Shown: positions 6,999-14,497 of the stretch, in pieces
Numbering within the stretch: the first letter of the stretch is position 1
How the letters are laid out: every line of letters begins with the position of its first letter
Assembly (NCBI GenBank): GCA_964601165.1
Contig: CAZRMK010000048.1
Span: 1-15,319 of the forward strand
Source of the DNA: Thiosulfativibrio sp964601165
GTDB lineage: Bacteria > Pseudomonadota > Gammaproteobacteria > Thiomicrospirales > Thiomicrospiraceae
DNA: 15,319 nt
Direction of reading: 5' to 3'
Program-made: the position numbers and the translations under genes
Notes under the pieces: model-generated
Seen by the model: only the letters and a program-made list of their open reading frames with translations
The model's database searches: none
Told to the model about the DNA's origin: nothing

Positions 6999-8405
6999 TT
7001 ATGAAGAGTAGTACATATCAAATTCAATGGGGTGAGTGGTTGCACGCATGCGTGTTACTTCTTCCATTTTAATTCTAATATACGAGTCAATAGCTTCATC
7101 AGTGAAGACTCCGCCCATTTTTAAGAAATCACGATCATTATCTAAGGCATCGAGAGCTTCTTCTAAAGAAGAGCAAACAGTTTTGAAAGTGGCTTCTTCT
7201 TCTGGAGGTAGGTCATATAAATCTTTTTCTGCTGGTTCGCCCGGTTCAATTTTATTAATAATCCCGTCAAGACCAGCCATAAGTGATGCTGCAAAAGCAA
7301 GGTATGGGTTGGCTGTAGGATCAGGATAACGCAACTCAACCCGACGTGAACGCTCTGATGGAGCATATGGGATGCGGATAGATGCCGAGCGGTTAGAGCC
7401 TGAGTATGCGATTAGAATAGGGGCTTCAAATCCAGGGACAAGACGCTTGTAAGAGTTGGTTCCAGGGTTGGTAAAGGCGTTTAATACACGGGTATGTTTC
7501 ATTAGACCGCCTATGTACCACAGTGCTTCTTGTGATAGCCCTGCATATACATCTCCTGCAAAAATATTCTTACCATCTTTGGATAGTGATTGGTTAATGT
7601 GCATGCCAGAGCCATTATCGCCAACAATAGGTTTAGGCATGAAAGTTGCCGTTTTACCTAGCGCATGGCAAGTATTGTGTACTGCATATTTAAGAACCTG
7701 AACTTCATCTGCTTTAGCGGTTAGGGTATTACCTGCAACGGCTATTTCACACTGTCCACCTGATGCTACTTCATGGTGATGAGCTTCAATTTCTAGGTGC
7801 ATGGCTTCTGCCATAGCGCAAATATCGGCACGAACTTCATGTAGCTGGTCTACTGGAGGGACGGGAAAGTATCCGCCTTTAACTTTAGGGCGGTGAGCCA
7901 TGTTGCCTTCGGTAAACTCTCTGCCTGATGACCAAGGAGCTTCGTCGGCATCAATTTTGACGAAAGTTCCAGACATGTCTTCGCCCCATTTAACATCATC
8001 AAAGATAAAAAATTCAGGTTCTGGGCCAAAGAAAGCAGTATCGGCAATGCCAGTAGATTTAAGGTAGGCTTCTGATTTTTTGGCGATACCACGAGGGTCT
8101 TTTTCGTAAGATTCCATCGTGTCTGGAGAAACAATCATACAGCGAATAATGATGGTTGGATCATTGGTAAAAGGGTCAAGTAGGAAGCCGTCTGTTTGCG
8201 GCATCAGAATCATGTCTGAGTTATGAATGTCTTTCCATCCTTGAATCGAAGAGCCGTCAAAAGTTTCTCCTACGGAAAAAAAGTCTTCATCTACTGCAGA
8301 GGCGGGAATGGTTACATGCTGTTCTTTACCGTGAGTATCGGTGAAACGCAAGTCTGCCCATTTGACGTCATTTTCTTTGATGGTATCTAAAATAGCTTGA
8401 GGCAT
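6999..8405 (-). CDS. glnA: Glutamine synthetase, type I
   Basis: ATP-dependent ligation of ammonia to glutamate, the main nitrogen-assimilation step; it acts as a cytoplasmic dodecamer. The 468 residues equal the enterobacterial-type length. Motifs in order: FDGSSI (49-54), the metal-binding EPEF segment (128-132), HHHEVASGGQCEI (209-221), KPIVGDNGSGMH (258-269) and an arginine-rich active-site segment SERSRRVELRYPDP (350-363). KDLYDLP (394-400) puts the adenylylation tyrosine exactly at residue 397, so activity is expected to be controlled by a GlnE-like adenylyltransferase. AAGGA lies about eight bases before the ATG. A sigma-54-type promoter is placed 54-69 bases upstream of the start. It is transcribed divergently from pstC and as a single gene, with no ntrBC next to it in this window. 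Confidence 0.98.
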   Translation of the reverse strand: MPQAILDTIKENDVKWADLRFTDTHGKEQHVTIPASAVDEDFFSVGETFDGSSIQGWKDIHNSDMILMPQTDGFLLDPFTNDPTIIIRCMIVSPDTMESYEKDPRGIAKKSEAYLKSTGIADTAFFGPEPEFFIFDDVKWGEDMSGTFVKIDADEAPWSSGREFTEGNMAHRPKVKGGYFPVPPVDQLHEVRADICAMAEAMHLEIEAHHHEVASGGQCEIAVAGNTLTAKADEVQVLKYAVHNTCHALGKTATFMPKPIVGDNGSGMHINQSLSKDGKNIFAGDVYAGLSQEALWYIGGLMKHTRVLNAFTNPGTNSYKRLVPGFEAPILIAYSGSNRSASIRIPYAPSERSRRVELRYPDPTANPYLAFAASLMAGLDGIINKIEPGEPAEKDLYDLPPEEEATFKTVCSSLEEALDALDNDRDFLKMGGVFTDEAIDSYIRIKMEEVTRMRATTHPIEFDMYYSS

Positions 8406-8458
8406 GAAGTTGATCCTTGTGATTATAAGTGTTTTTAAAATTTAACCCTATTGAGTTT

Positions 8459-8474
8459 AGCTGGAAATGTGCCA
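8459..8474 (-). promoter_or_regulatory. Candidate sigma-54 promoter of glnA
   Basis: Read on the minus strand the sequence is TGGCACATTTCCAGCT: a perfect TGGCAC -24 element with GG and GC separated by exactly 10 bases, the invariant spacing of RpoN promoters. The -12 element is weaker (CAGCT rather than TTGCA). Transcription would start about 40-45 bases before the glnA ATG. This fits known nitrogen control of glnA in gammaproteobacteria. Confidence 0.7.
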
Positions 8475-8582
8475 AATTTCCAATTCTTTTTTTTAGAGGG
8501 ATAACTGTTTGTTTTTTTAAAGAAAATTGGGGTTTAGGGGAGAGTGATGTTTTTTGGGATAAAGTTTGACAGGTTTAATTTT

Positions 8583-8608
8583 GGTGCAGAGAGCTTGAAT
8601 TTGGTGCA
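8583..8608. promoter_or_regulatory. Two GGTGCA half-sites, possible NtrC enhancer for glnA
   Basis: ATTTTGGTGCA and AATTTGGTGCA occur with their GGTGCA cores at 8583-8588 and 8603-8608, exactly 20 bp apart. GGTGC is the conserved half of the NtrC operator GCACC-N5-GGTGC; the left halves are poorly conserved here. The position, about 135-160 bp upstream of the predicted glnA start point, suits an NtrC enhancer. The binding protein is an inference. Confidence 0.4.
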
Positions 8609-8647
8609 AAGGCTTCAGTTTAAAGTATTCTCAAGGGCTTAGGGTAT

Positions 8648-8681
8648 ATGTCATTTGTTTGTAATATTCAATCTGTATTAT
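8648..8681 (+). promoter_or_regulatory. Pho box and -10 element of the pst operon
   Basis: ATGTCAT (8648-8654) and TTGTAAT (8659-8665) form two direct half-sites with an 11-bp period, close to the PhoB consensus CTGTCAT-N4-CTGTCAT. TATTAT (8676-8681) follows after 10 bases, the usual distance from a Pho box to the -10 hexamer in PhoB-activated promoters that lack a good -35. It is 35 bases before the pstC start. PhoB itself is encoded at the end of the same gene run. Confidence 0.7.
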
Positions 8682-8715
8682 TCGGGTAAATATTTTTATA
8701 GGTTGGAAGCTTTAA

Positions 8716-10986
8716 ATGAATGAAAAAATTCAAAAAACATTAGATTCTGCACTTAAGGGACCTGCTTTTGAGCGTAGAATGCGCATTCGAGACTTGAAAG
8801 ATAAAACTTTGGGTATTGGAATCAGCTTTGGTGGGGTTGCGGTTATTGCAGCCGTGCTGTTGATTATGTTCTTTTTGATTTATGTGGTTACCCCTTTGTT
8901 CTCTGACGCTAAAATGGCAGAGGTTAATCAATTTTCTGTACCAGGTGGTGTTCAAGAGCAAACTCTACATTATAGTATTGATGAATATCAAGAGACGGCC
9001 ATGCGTTTCACTTACTCTGGAGGTTTGTACGGCTTTAATGTACAAACAGGAGAAGAGTTGTCTCAAGGAAATTTGCCTTTAGGTGGAGCGAGCATTACTA
9101 GTTTTTCTGTAATTGATGAGGCAGAGCATTTATTGGCATTTGGTTTGTCTAATGGTTCGATGCTGATTGCACAATATATCTATAAAGTATCTTTTCCAGA
9201 AAATATTAGAGTTATTACCCCGCACGTTAAATTTCCTTTTGGAGATACTCCTATCCAATTAAGTTCTGGAGCTTTAGATAAAATAGCAGTTAGGGCTAGG
9301 CGTGGAGAGCTGGTTGTAGCTCACTTAGAGCAAGGATCTTCTCAAGTAAATATTACGCGTTTTTCTAAAGAAGAAGCCATGTTTGGCGGTGGTATCATCT
9401 TGTCTGTTCGTGAGTCTGGAAGTTTTGAAAAACAAACGACAGCAGATTATCTTTTCTTGGATGGAGGAACTCGGAACTTATATGTTATTTCTAAAGATGG
9501 TGCGGTAAATTATTATGACGTGAGTGATGCTGCATCTCCTAGATTATTGCAACACACTAACTTAATTTCTAGCGGCGATACAATCAGCACTGCCAGATTT
9601 TTGTTAGGTGATTATTCATTGATGATAGGTACTGAGAAGGGACATGTTTATCAGTGGTTTCCGGTTAGAAATGAACATAATATTTTTCAGTTACAGTTTA
9701 TTCGAGAATTTAAAGAGTCAGACTCTGCTATTGAAATGATTGCTATAGAGCATGCTCGCAGAGGTTTTTCTACCATTTCTAGAGACGGTCAATTTGACTT
9801 ACTTCACTCTACAGCAGAAAGGCATTTAATTAGTAAAGAAATAGACCCAAAAGGCTTGAACTTTGTTACTTTTACACCGCGTGCCAATGGGACTCTAGTG
9901 GAGACTGCTTCTGGAACGGTAATTTTCTATGCAATTGATAATGTTCATCCAGACGTGTCTATGAATAGTCTTTGGGGGAAGGTTTGGTATGAAGGCTATG
10001 AAGAGCCGACTTATACTTGGCAGTCTTCGGCAGCTACTTCTGATTTTGAACCTAAATTTTCAATGATGCCTTTAACCTACGGTACGATTAAAGCGGCGAT
10101 GTACTCTATGTTGTTTGCGGTGCCAATTGCGATTTTGGCGGCAATCTATACAGCTTTTTTTATGGACACAAAAACTCGCCAATGGGTTAAGCCTGCGGTG
10201 GAGTTAATTGAAGCTTTGCCCACTGTTGTTTTAGGGTTTTTGGCGGGGTTATGGCTAGCTCCTTTTATGGAGGCTAACTTGTCAGGATTTTTTGCCTTGC
10301 TCATTGTTGTCCCCTTGGGGGTCTTGTTGTTTGGCTTAGCTTGGTCAAAGCTGCCAGAGTCTATTCGTTTAAGTGTCTCAGAAGGGCGTAGAGCAATATT
10401 AATTTTGCCAGTTGTTGCCTTGTTAGGATATTTTTCTATTTGGATGGCCGGGCCGATTGAAAATACTTTTTTTAATGGTGATATGCGTCACTGGTTAACC
10501 TTTAATGCGGGAATTGATTTTGATCAGAGAAATGCAATGGTAATCGGGTTTGCAATGGGATTTGCTTTAATTCCCATCATTTTCTCAGTGGCTGAAGATG
10601 CTATTTATAATGTTCCTAGTTTCTTGGTTAATGGCTCTTTAGCATTAGGAGCGAGTACTTGGCAAACTATGGTTGGGGTGGTTTTACCAACTGCAAGTCC
10701 GGGGATATTTTCGGCGATTATGTTAGGGTTTGGTCGAGGTATAGGGGAAACGATGATTGTTTTAATGGCATCAGGAAATACGCCTTTAATGGAAATAAAT
10801 CTGTTTGAAGGTATGAGAACTTTAGCGGCTAACTTAGCAGTAGAAATGGCAGAAACGGCGATTGATAGTACGCATTATCGCGTTCTGTTCTTATCTGGTT
10901 TGGTTTTGTTTATATTTACCTTTATATTTAATACGTTAGCAGAAGTGGTACGTGAGCGTATGCGTCGTAAGTACGGTTCTCTTTAA
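8716..10986 (+). CDS. pstC: Phosphate ABC transporter permease PstC with large periplasmic domain
   Basis: One of two membrane subunits of the high-affinity phosphate importer. At 756 residues it is about twice the size of E. coli PstC, but similar long forms are known in many gammaproteobacteria. An N-terminal membrane segment near 33-58 is followed by about 390 residues predicted to lie in the periplasm, rich in beta strands and repeated short segments (for example TADYLFLDGGTRNLYVISKD and STISRDGQFDLL) that suggest a beta-propeller-like fold. From about 455 the BPD-type permease domain has some six membrane segments. The EAA-type ATPase contact loop is near 638-660 (ALGASTWQTMVGVVLPTASP), followed by GFGRGIGETMIVLMASGN. 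GGAAG six bases upstream sets the start. It opens the pst operon behind a Pho box; no pstS precedes it. Confidence 0.93.
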   Translation: MNEKIQKTLDSALKGPAFERRMRIRDLKDKTLGIGISFGGVAVIAAVLLIMFFLIYVVTPLFSDAKMAEVNQFSVPGGVQEQTLHYSIDEYQETAMRFTYSGGLYGFNVQTGEELSQGNLPLGGASITSFSVIDEAEHLLAFGLSNGSMLIAQYIYKVSFPENIRVITPHVKFPFGDTPIQLSSGALDKIAVRARRGELVVAHLEQGSSQVNITRFSKEEAMFGGGIILSVRESGSFEKQTTADYLFLDGGTRNLYVISKDGAVNYYDVSDAASPRLLQHTNLISSGDTISTARFLLGDYSLMIGTEKGHVYQWFPVRNEHNIFQLQFIREFKESDSAIEMIAIEHARRGFSTISRDGQFDLLHSTAERHLISKEIDPKGLNFVTFTPRANGTLVETASGTVIFYAIDNVHPDVSMNSLWGKVWYEGYEEPTYTWQSSAATSDFEPKFSMMPLTYGTIKAAMYSMLFAVPIAILAAIYTAFFMDTKTRQWVKPAVELIEALPTVVLGFLAGLWLAPFMEANLSGFFALLIVVPLGVLLFGLAWSKLPESIRLSVSEGRRAILILPVVALLGYFSIWMAGPIENTFFNGDMRHWLTFNAGIDFDQRNAMVIGFAMGFALIPIIFSVAEDAIYNVPSFLVNGSLALGASTWQTMVGVVLPTASPGIFSAIMLGFGRGIGETMIVLMASGNTPLMEINLFEGMRTLAANLAVEMAETAIDSTHYRVLFLSGLVLFIFTFIFNTLAEVVRERMRRKYGSL

Positions 10987-10990
10987 GGAT

Positions 10991-11162
10991 ATATATACTC
11001 TTCGCACTCAAGAACCCCCCCCGTTTAGAGTGCGTAGATTTTTGTCAATGGCAAGGCGTAAAAATGCAGTAATAGTTAGCTATTGCAAAGCTTTACAACG
11101 CAGCCATTGGCTAAAAGATATGGGCTATAAATGGGGGGTTTTTGAGTGTGGAGAGTATAGTT
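10991..11162. mobile_element. Fold-back miniature element C (MITE-like) between pstC and pstA, ~172 bp
   Basis: The left arm 10991-11020 and right arm 11133-11162 are imperfect inverted repeats (25 of 30 positions), running from TATACTCT through CACTCAA to a C-rich/G-rich inner end (C8 at 11015-11022, G6 at 11133-11138). Farther in, CAATGGC/GCCATTG and GCGTAAA/TTTACAACGC also pair, down to the near-palindrome AATAGTTAGCTATT at 11071-11084 in the centre. The whole intercistronic region therefore folds on itself. It starts 4 bases after the pstC stop and ends 1 base before the pstA ATG. No clear target duplication is seen. A competing local stem, CGCACTC (11003-11009) with GAGTGCG (11028-11034), is also possible. 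Confidence 0.8.
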
Positions 11163-11163
11163 A

Positions 11164-12801
11164 ATGAAAGACTGGTTTAAAAAAGGCGAACAGTGGATTT
11201 GGCTGAGTGCCGGAGCGGTTAGTGTCAGTTTAGTGATGGTTTTTGGTCTCTTTATGTTAATAGCTTATAACGGACTTAATCATTTTTGGGCTCATAATGT
11301 TTATCAATATACGGTTGTGGTTGATGGAGAGGAACCAGAAAATATTATTGGAGAACTCCGTGAAACCAAAATGAAGCTTAGAGAAGTTCATGGCAGAGTT
11401 ATTGAAACTTATGAATATTTGATAAAAATTGGTAATCGTGATATTTACGGGCTTGATTTTCGATGGATTCGTTCTCAAGACTTAGTCGACGGGATTGATA
11501 GAAAAGCTGAAAATGCAGTCGTTATTGAGCGCTATCAGTGGGGAGATGCTATTGGTAATCTTAAATCAATGTCAATTGCTGGTGAGGTTATTGCAACGGG
11601 AGAAGATGTTTTACCTAAGTTAGAAGCACAAGTGAAGGTAGCGACAGAGCTACAAAAAAACATTCGTCATATTGAAAGGGTTGTTATCGGAGGTATTAGT
11701 TACAAAATTGAGAGGTTACGTTTAGAGCAAAGGAGACTAACCGCACAGGAACGTTTTGATGCTGAGGCTGAAGCAAGAATAAGTGCTTCACGAGAAGAAC
11801 TAAATAAGCAGTTTGAATCTGAAATGGTAGATATTAGAAAGCTTCATGCAGAGGCAAATAAGCTTGGGTCAGTGACTCTAACCATTGCAGATGGACGGGA
11901 ATTAACGGTTGAAATTAAAAACATTGTACGTTTTTGGCAACCTAATACTATGAGCTATGGACAAAAAATGGCTTTCTTTTTTGACTCTATTGGACACTTT
12001 TTATTAGACGCTCCTCGAGAAGCCAATACTGAAGGAGGCGTATTTCCTGCAATTGTCGGTACTATCACTATGGTGATGTTGATGGCTATTTTAGTTACTC
12101 CGATGGGTGTTTTAGCAGCTATTTATATGTCTGAATATGCTAGAGAAGGCTTTGTACTTAGAATAGTTAGAATTTCTATTAACAACTTAGCAGGAGTACC
12201 CTCAATTGTATTTGGTGTTTTTGGTTTAGGGTTTTTTATCTATATTATAGGGGGTTCGATTGATGATATGTTCTTTAGTTATAGGGGGCCTAGCCCCGTA
12301 TTTGGATCTCCTGGATTGCTCTGGGCCTCTTTAACTATGGCATTATTAACCTTGCCGGTGGTGATAGTTTCAACGCAAGAAGGTTTGTCTCGTGTGCCAC
12401 TAGCATTACGTGAAGGAGGATTGGCTTTAGGGGCAACTAAAGCCGAAACAATTATGCGTATTGTTTTACCTATGACAACACCAGCAATTATGACAGGACT
12501 CATTCTTGCGGTAGCTCGTGCGGCGGGTGAAGTAGCTCCCTTAATGTTAGTAGGGGTAGTTAAGCTTGCTCCTGCGTTGCCAATTGATTTTAACGCGCCT
12601 TTTATTCATTTAGATCGACAATTTATGCACCTTGGATTCCATGTTTTTGATGTTGGCTTTCAAAGTCCAAATGTCGAAGCTTCTCGACCTTTGGTTTATG
12701 CCACATCGTTATTACTTGTTTTAATCATTATAAGCTTAAATTTAGGGGCGATTATGATTCGTAATCGTTTAAGAGAAAAATATAAAGCATTAGAAAATTA
12801 A
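11164..12801 (+). CDS. pstA: Phosphate ABC transporter permease PstA with periplasmic extension
   Basis: Second membrane subunit of the phosphate importer, partner of PstC and PstB. The 545 residues exceed the ~300 of E. coli PstA because of an N-terminal extension of the DUF3333 kind. A membrane segment near 12-36 is followed by about 250 periplasmic residues containing a charged, probably coiled-coil helix around 180-233 (RLEQRRLTAQERFDAEAEAR and onward). The permease core then begins near 290 (TEGGVFPAIVGTITMVMLMA). The ATPase-contact loop is near 416-440 (EGGLALGATKAETIMRIVLP), followed by VARAAGEVAPLMLVG. The only Shine-Dalgarno candidate, GGAG at 11150-11153, lies inside the right arm of element C, so access to it may depend on RNA folding or on ribosomes finishing pstC. 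Confidence 0.93.
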   Translation: MKDWFKKGEQWIWLSAGAVSVSLVMVFGLFMLIAYNGLNHFWAHNVYQYTVVVDGEEPENIIGELRETKMKLREVHGRVIETYEYLIKIGNRDIYGLDFRWIRSQDLVDGIDRKAENAVVIERYQWGDAIGNLKSMSIAGEVIATGEDVLPKLEAQVKVATELQKNIRHIERVVIGGISYKIERLRLEQRRLTAQERFDAEAEARISASREELNKQFESEMVDIRKLHAEANKLGSVTLTIADGRELTVEIKNIVRFWQPNTMSYGQKMAFFFDSIGHFLLDAPREANTEGGVFPAIVGTITMVMLMAILVTPMGVLAAIYMSEYAREGFVLRIVRISINNLAGVPSIVFGVFGLGFFIYIIGGSIDDMFFSYRGPSPVFGSPGLLWASLTMALLTLPVVIVSTQEGLSRVPLALREGGLALGATKAETIMRIVLPMTTPAIMTGLILAVARAAGEVAPLMLVGVVKLAPALPIDFNAPFIHLDRQFMHLGFHVFDVGFQSPNVEASRPLVYATSLLLVLIIISLNLGAIMIRNRLREKYKALEN

Positions 12802-12818
12802 ATAATTAGGGAATAATC

Positions 12819-13634
12819 ATGTCAGAAATAAAAAGTTTTACGATGGGTCGTAATTCAGAAAAGCTGCGGCTAGAGAATGAAACCATTGCCATTAATGTAA
12901 CAGACTGGAACTTATATTATGGCTCTAAACAAGCATTGAATAATATTACTATGAAATTACCAGAAAAGCGGGTAACAGCTTTTATTGGACCGTCTGGTTG
13001 TGGTAAATCAACCTTGCTACGTTGTTTTAATCGTATGAATGACTTGATTGACATCGTAAGTGTTGATGGCGAGATGACTTTAAATGGTGACGACATGTAT
13101 GCCAAAGAAATGAATGTAGCTGCCTTACGTCGTCGTGTCGGGATGGTGTTTCAAAAGCCCAACCCTTTCCCTAAATCAATTTATGAAAATGTTTGCTATG
13201 GGTTACGTTTGCAGGGCATTAATAGTAAGCAAATTTTAGATGAAATCATCGAATGGTCTTTGCGTGGAGCTAATCTGTGGGAGGAGGTTAAGGATCGTTT
13301 GGATGAAAATGCTCTAGGTCTATCAGGAGGACAACAACAACGTTTGTGTATCGCTAGAGCGATTGCGATTAAACCCGAAGTTTTATTGTTGGATGAGCCT
13401 ACTTCATCACTAGATCCAATCTCAACTTTGGCGGTAGAAGAGCTTATTTTTGAACTTAAAGAAAAGTTTACAATTTTAATTGTAACCCATAATATGCAAC
13501 AAGCAGCTCGTGTATCTGACTATACCGCATTTATGTATATGGGAGATTTGATAGAGTACACGGATACAGACTCTTTATTTACCAACCCAAAGTTAAAACG
13601 TACAGAAGATTATATTTCTGGACGCTATGGTTAA
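12819..13634 (+). CDS. pstB: Phosphate ABC transporter ATP-binding protein PstB
   Basis: Cytoplasmic ATPase that drives phosphate import through PstC/PstA. The 271 residues hold all ABC motifs: Walker A GPSGCGKST (57-65), Q-loop VFQKPNPFPKSIYENV (110-125, whose KPNPFP is diagnostic for PstB), signature LSGGQQQR (168-175), Walker B VLLLDEP (188-194), D-loop SSLD and switch His224 in IVTHNM. AGGGA six bases upstream sets the start, 17 bases after pstA. A degenerate copy of palindrome D lies between this gene and phoU. Confidence 0.98.
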   Translation: MSEIKSFTMGRNSEKLRLENETIAINVTDWNLYYGSKQALNNITMKLPEKRVTAFIGPSGCGKSTLLRCFNRMNDLIDIVSVDGEMTLNGDDMYAKEMNVAALRRRVGMVFQKPNPFPKSIYENVCYGLRLQGINSKQILDEIIEWSLRGANLWEEVKDRLDENALGLSGGQQQRLCIARAIAIKPEVLLLDEPTSSLDPISTLAVEELIFELKEKFTILIVTHNMQQAARVSDYTAFMYMGDLIEYTDTDSLFTNPKLKRTEDYISGRYG

Positions 13635-13642
13635 CTTTTTAT

Positions 13643-13671
13643 GATTTAGGTCTCACTTGCAGGATTTAGGT
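13643..13671. repeat. Palindromic repeat D, copy 2 (degenerate)
   Basis: The right arm CACTTGCAGGATTTAGGT (13654-13671) is intact and identical to that of the copy at 6661-6696. The left arm has been replaced by GATTTAGGTCT (13643-13653), so the hairpin is lost and GATTTAGGT is now a direct repeat. It sits in the pstB-phoU gap, 8 bases after the pstB stop. Confidence 0.7.
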
Positions 13672-13691
13672 TTTAGTACAGGATATTAAAC

Positions 13692-14432
13692 ATGGAAAAA
13701 GAAGAGTTTAGTTCACATATTTCAAATCAATTTAATCGTAACTTAGAAGATTTGTTTAATCATATCTTAGAGATGGGTGGGTTGGTTGAAAGTCAATTAG
13801 AGACGGTTATTAGCGCCTTGGGTAGCGGAAGTGTTAAAAAAGCCAAAGGAGTAATTCGGTTTGATAAGGTGATTAACCAAGCAGAGCAAGAAATAGATTT
13901 ATTTTGTGCAAGGGTATTGGCACGTCAACAGCCGACGGCTTCAGATTTAAGATTAATTTTGTCAACCATCCGTATTGCGATGAACCTAGAGAGAATGGGA
14001 GATGAGATTTCTAAACTGGCTAAATTAGTCATTAAATTTAATTCGGGAGAGGTAAAAGTTTGTAGTCAATTTTCAGGTTATCCTGAGTTAGTGGATATTT
14101 CAACTAGATCTAGAGAAATGCTTAAAATTACTTTAAATGCGTTTGCACGAGTGTCCATAGAAGATGCTTTAAGTATTTTTGAAGAAGAAGAGAATGTTGA
14201 TAAAATTTATGTAAAAGCTTGTAAAAGCATCACTAAACAGTTCAAAGAAAATGTAGAAAATGTAGAAAATTTATTAGAGGTTTTCTCTGCTTTAAGGGCT
14301 AGTGAACGATTATCAGATCATGCCACGAATATAATGGAAAGTATTGTTTACTTAGTTAAAGGTAAAGATATTCGCAGTATGGATCAAAAAAGATTACAGT
14401 CATTTTTGGAAGGCTTAGCAAAGGAAAGCTAG
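13692..14432 (+). CDS. phoU: Phosphate signalling protein PhoU
   Basis: Peripheral cytoplasmic protein that links the state of the Pst transporter to the PhoR-PhoB two-component system and holds PhoB inactive when phosphate is plentiful. The 246 residues form two related three-helix repeats. Each carries a recognisable E-R-[MI]-[GS]-[DE] type metal-site segment: LERMGDEISKLA (after about residue 98) in the first repeat and SERLSDHATNIMESIVYLVKG in the second. An N-terminal SHISNQFNRNLEDLFNHILEMGGLVE segment matches the family start. AGGA is eight bases before the ATG. It stands between pstB and phoB in one direction, and 65 bases with a copy of palindrome D separate it from phoB. Confidence 0.96.
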   Translation: MEKEEFSSHISNQFNRNLEDLFNHILEMGGLVESQLETVISALGSGSVKKAKGVIRFDKVINQAEQEIDLFCARVLARQQPTASDLRLILSTIRIAMNLERMGDEISKLAKLVIKFNSGEVKVCSQFSGYPELVDISTRSREMLKITLNAFARVSIEDALSIFEEEENVDKIYVKACKSITKQFKENVENVENLLEVFSALRASERLSDHATNIMESIVYLVKGKDIRSMDQKRLQSFLEGLAKES

Positions 14433-14434
14433 AG

Positions 14435-14467
14435 CCTAAATCCTGCAAGCACTTGCATGGGCTTAGG
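14435..14467. repeat. Palindromic repeat D, copy 3 (diverged right arm)
   Basis: The left arm CCTAAATCCTGCAAG (14435-14449) is intact, and after CA the right arm CTTGCATGGGCTTAGG (14452-14467) has several changes. CTTGC and TTAGG still pair with the left arm, and the altered middle (ATGGGC against ATCCT) can pair through C-G and a U-G wobble with one bulge, so the RNA hairpin would survive. It starts 2 bases after the phoU stop, in the phoU-phoB gap. Confidence 0.75.
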
Positions 14468-14497
14468 TATGAGGAGTTAATAGGTAGGAGGTGTTAA

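Noticed and set aside
7036..7701. Plus-strand frames opposite glnA (97 and 81 residues)
   Set aside because: They are low-complexity, serine-rich shadows of the highly conserved glnA coding strand and have no independent support.
10952..11164. 70-residue plus-strand frame spanning the pstC-pstA gap
   Set aside because: It begins inside pstC in another frame and crosses the fold-back element. Its sequence is explained by the palindrome, and it has no ribosome binding site or recognisable domain.
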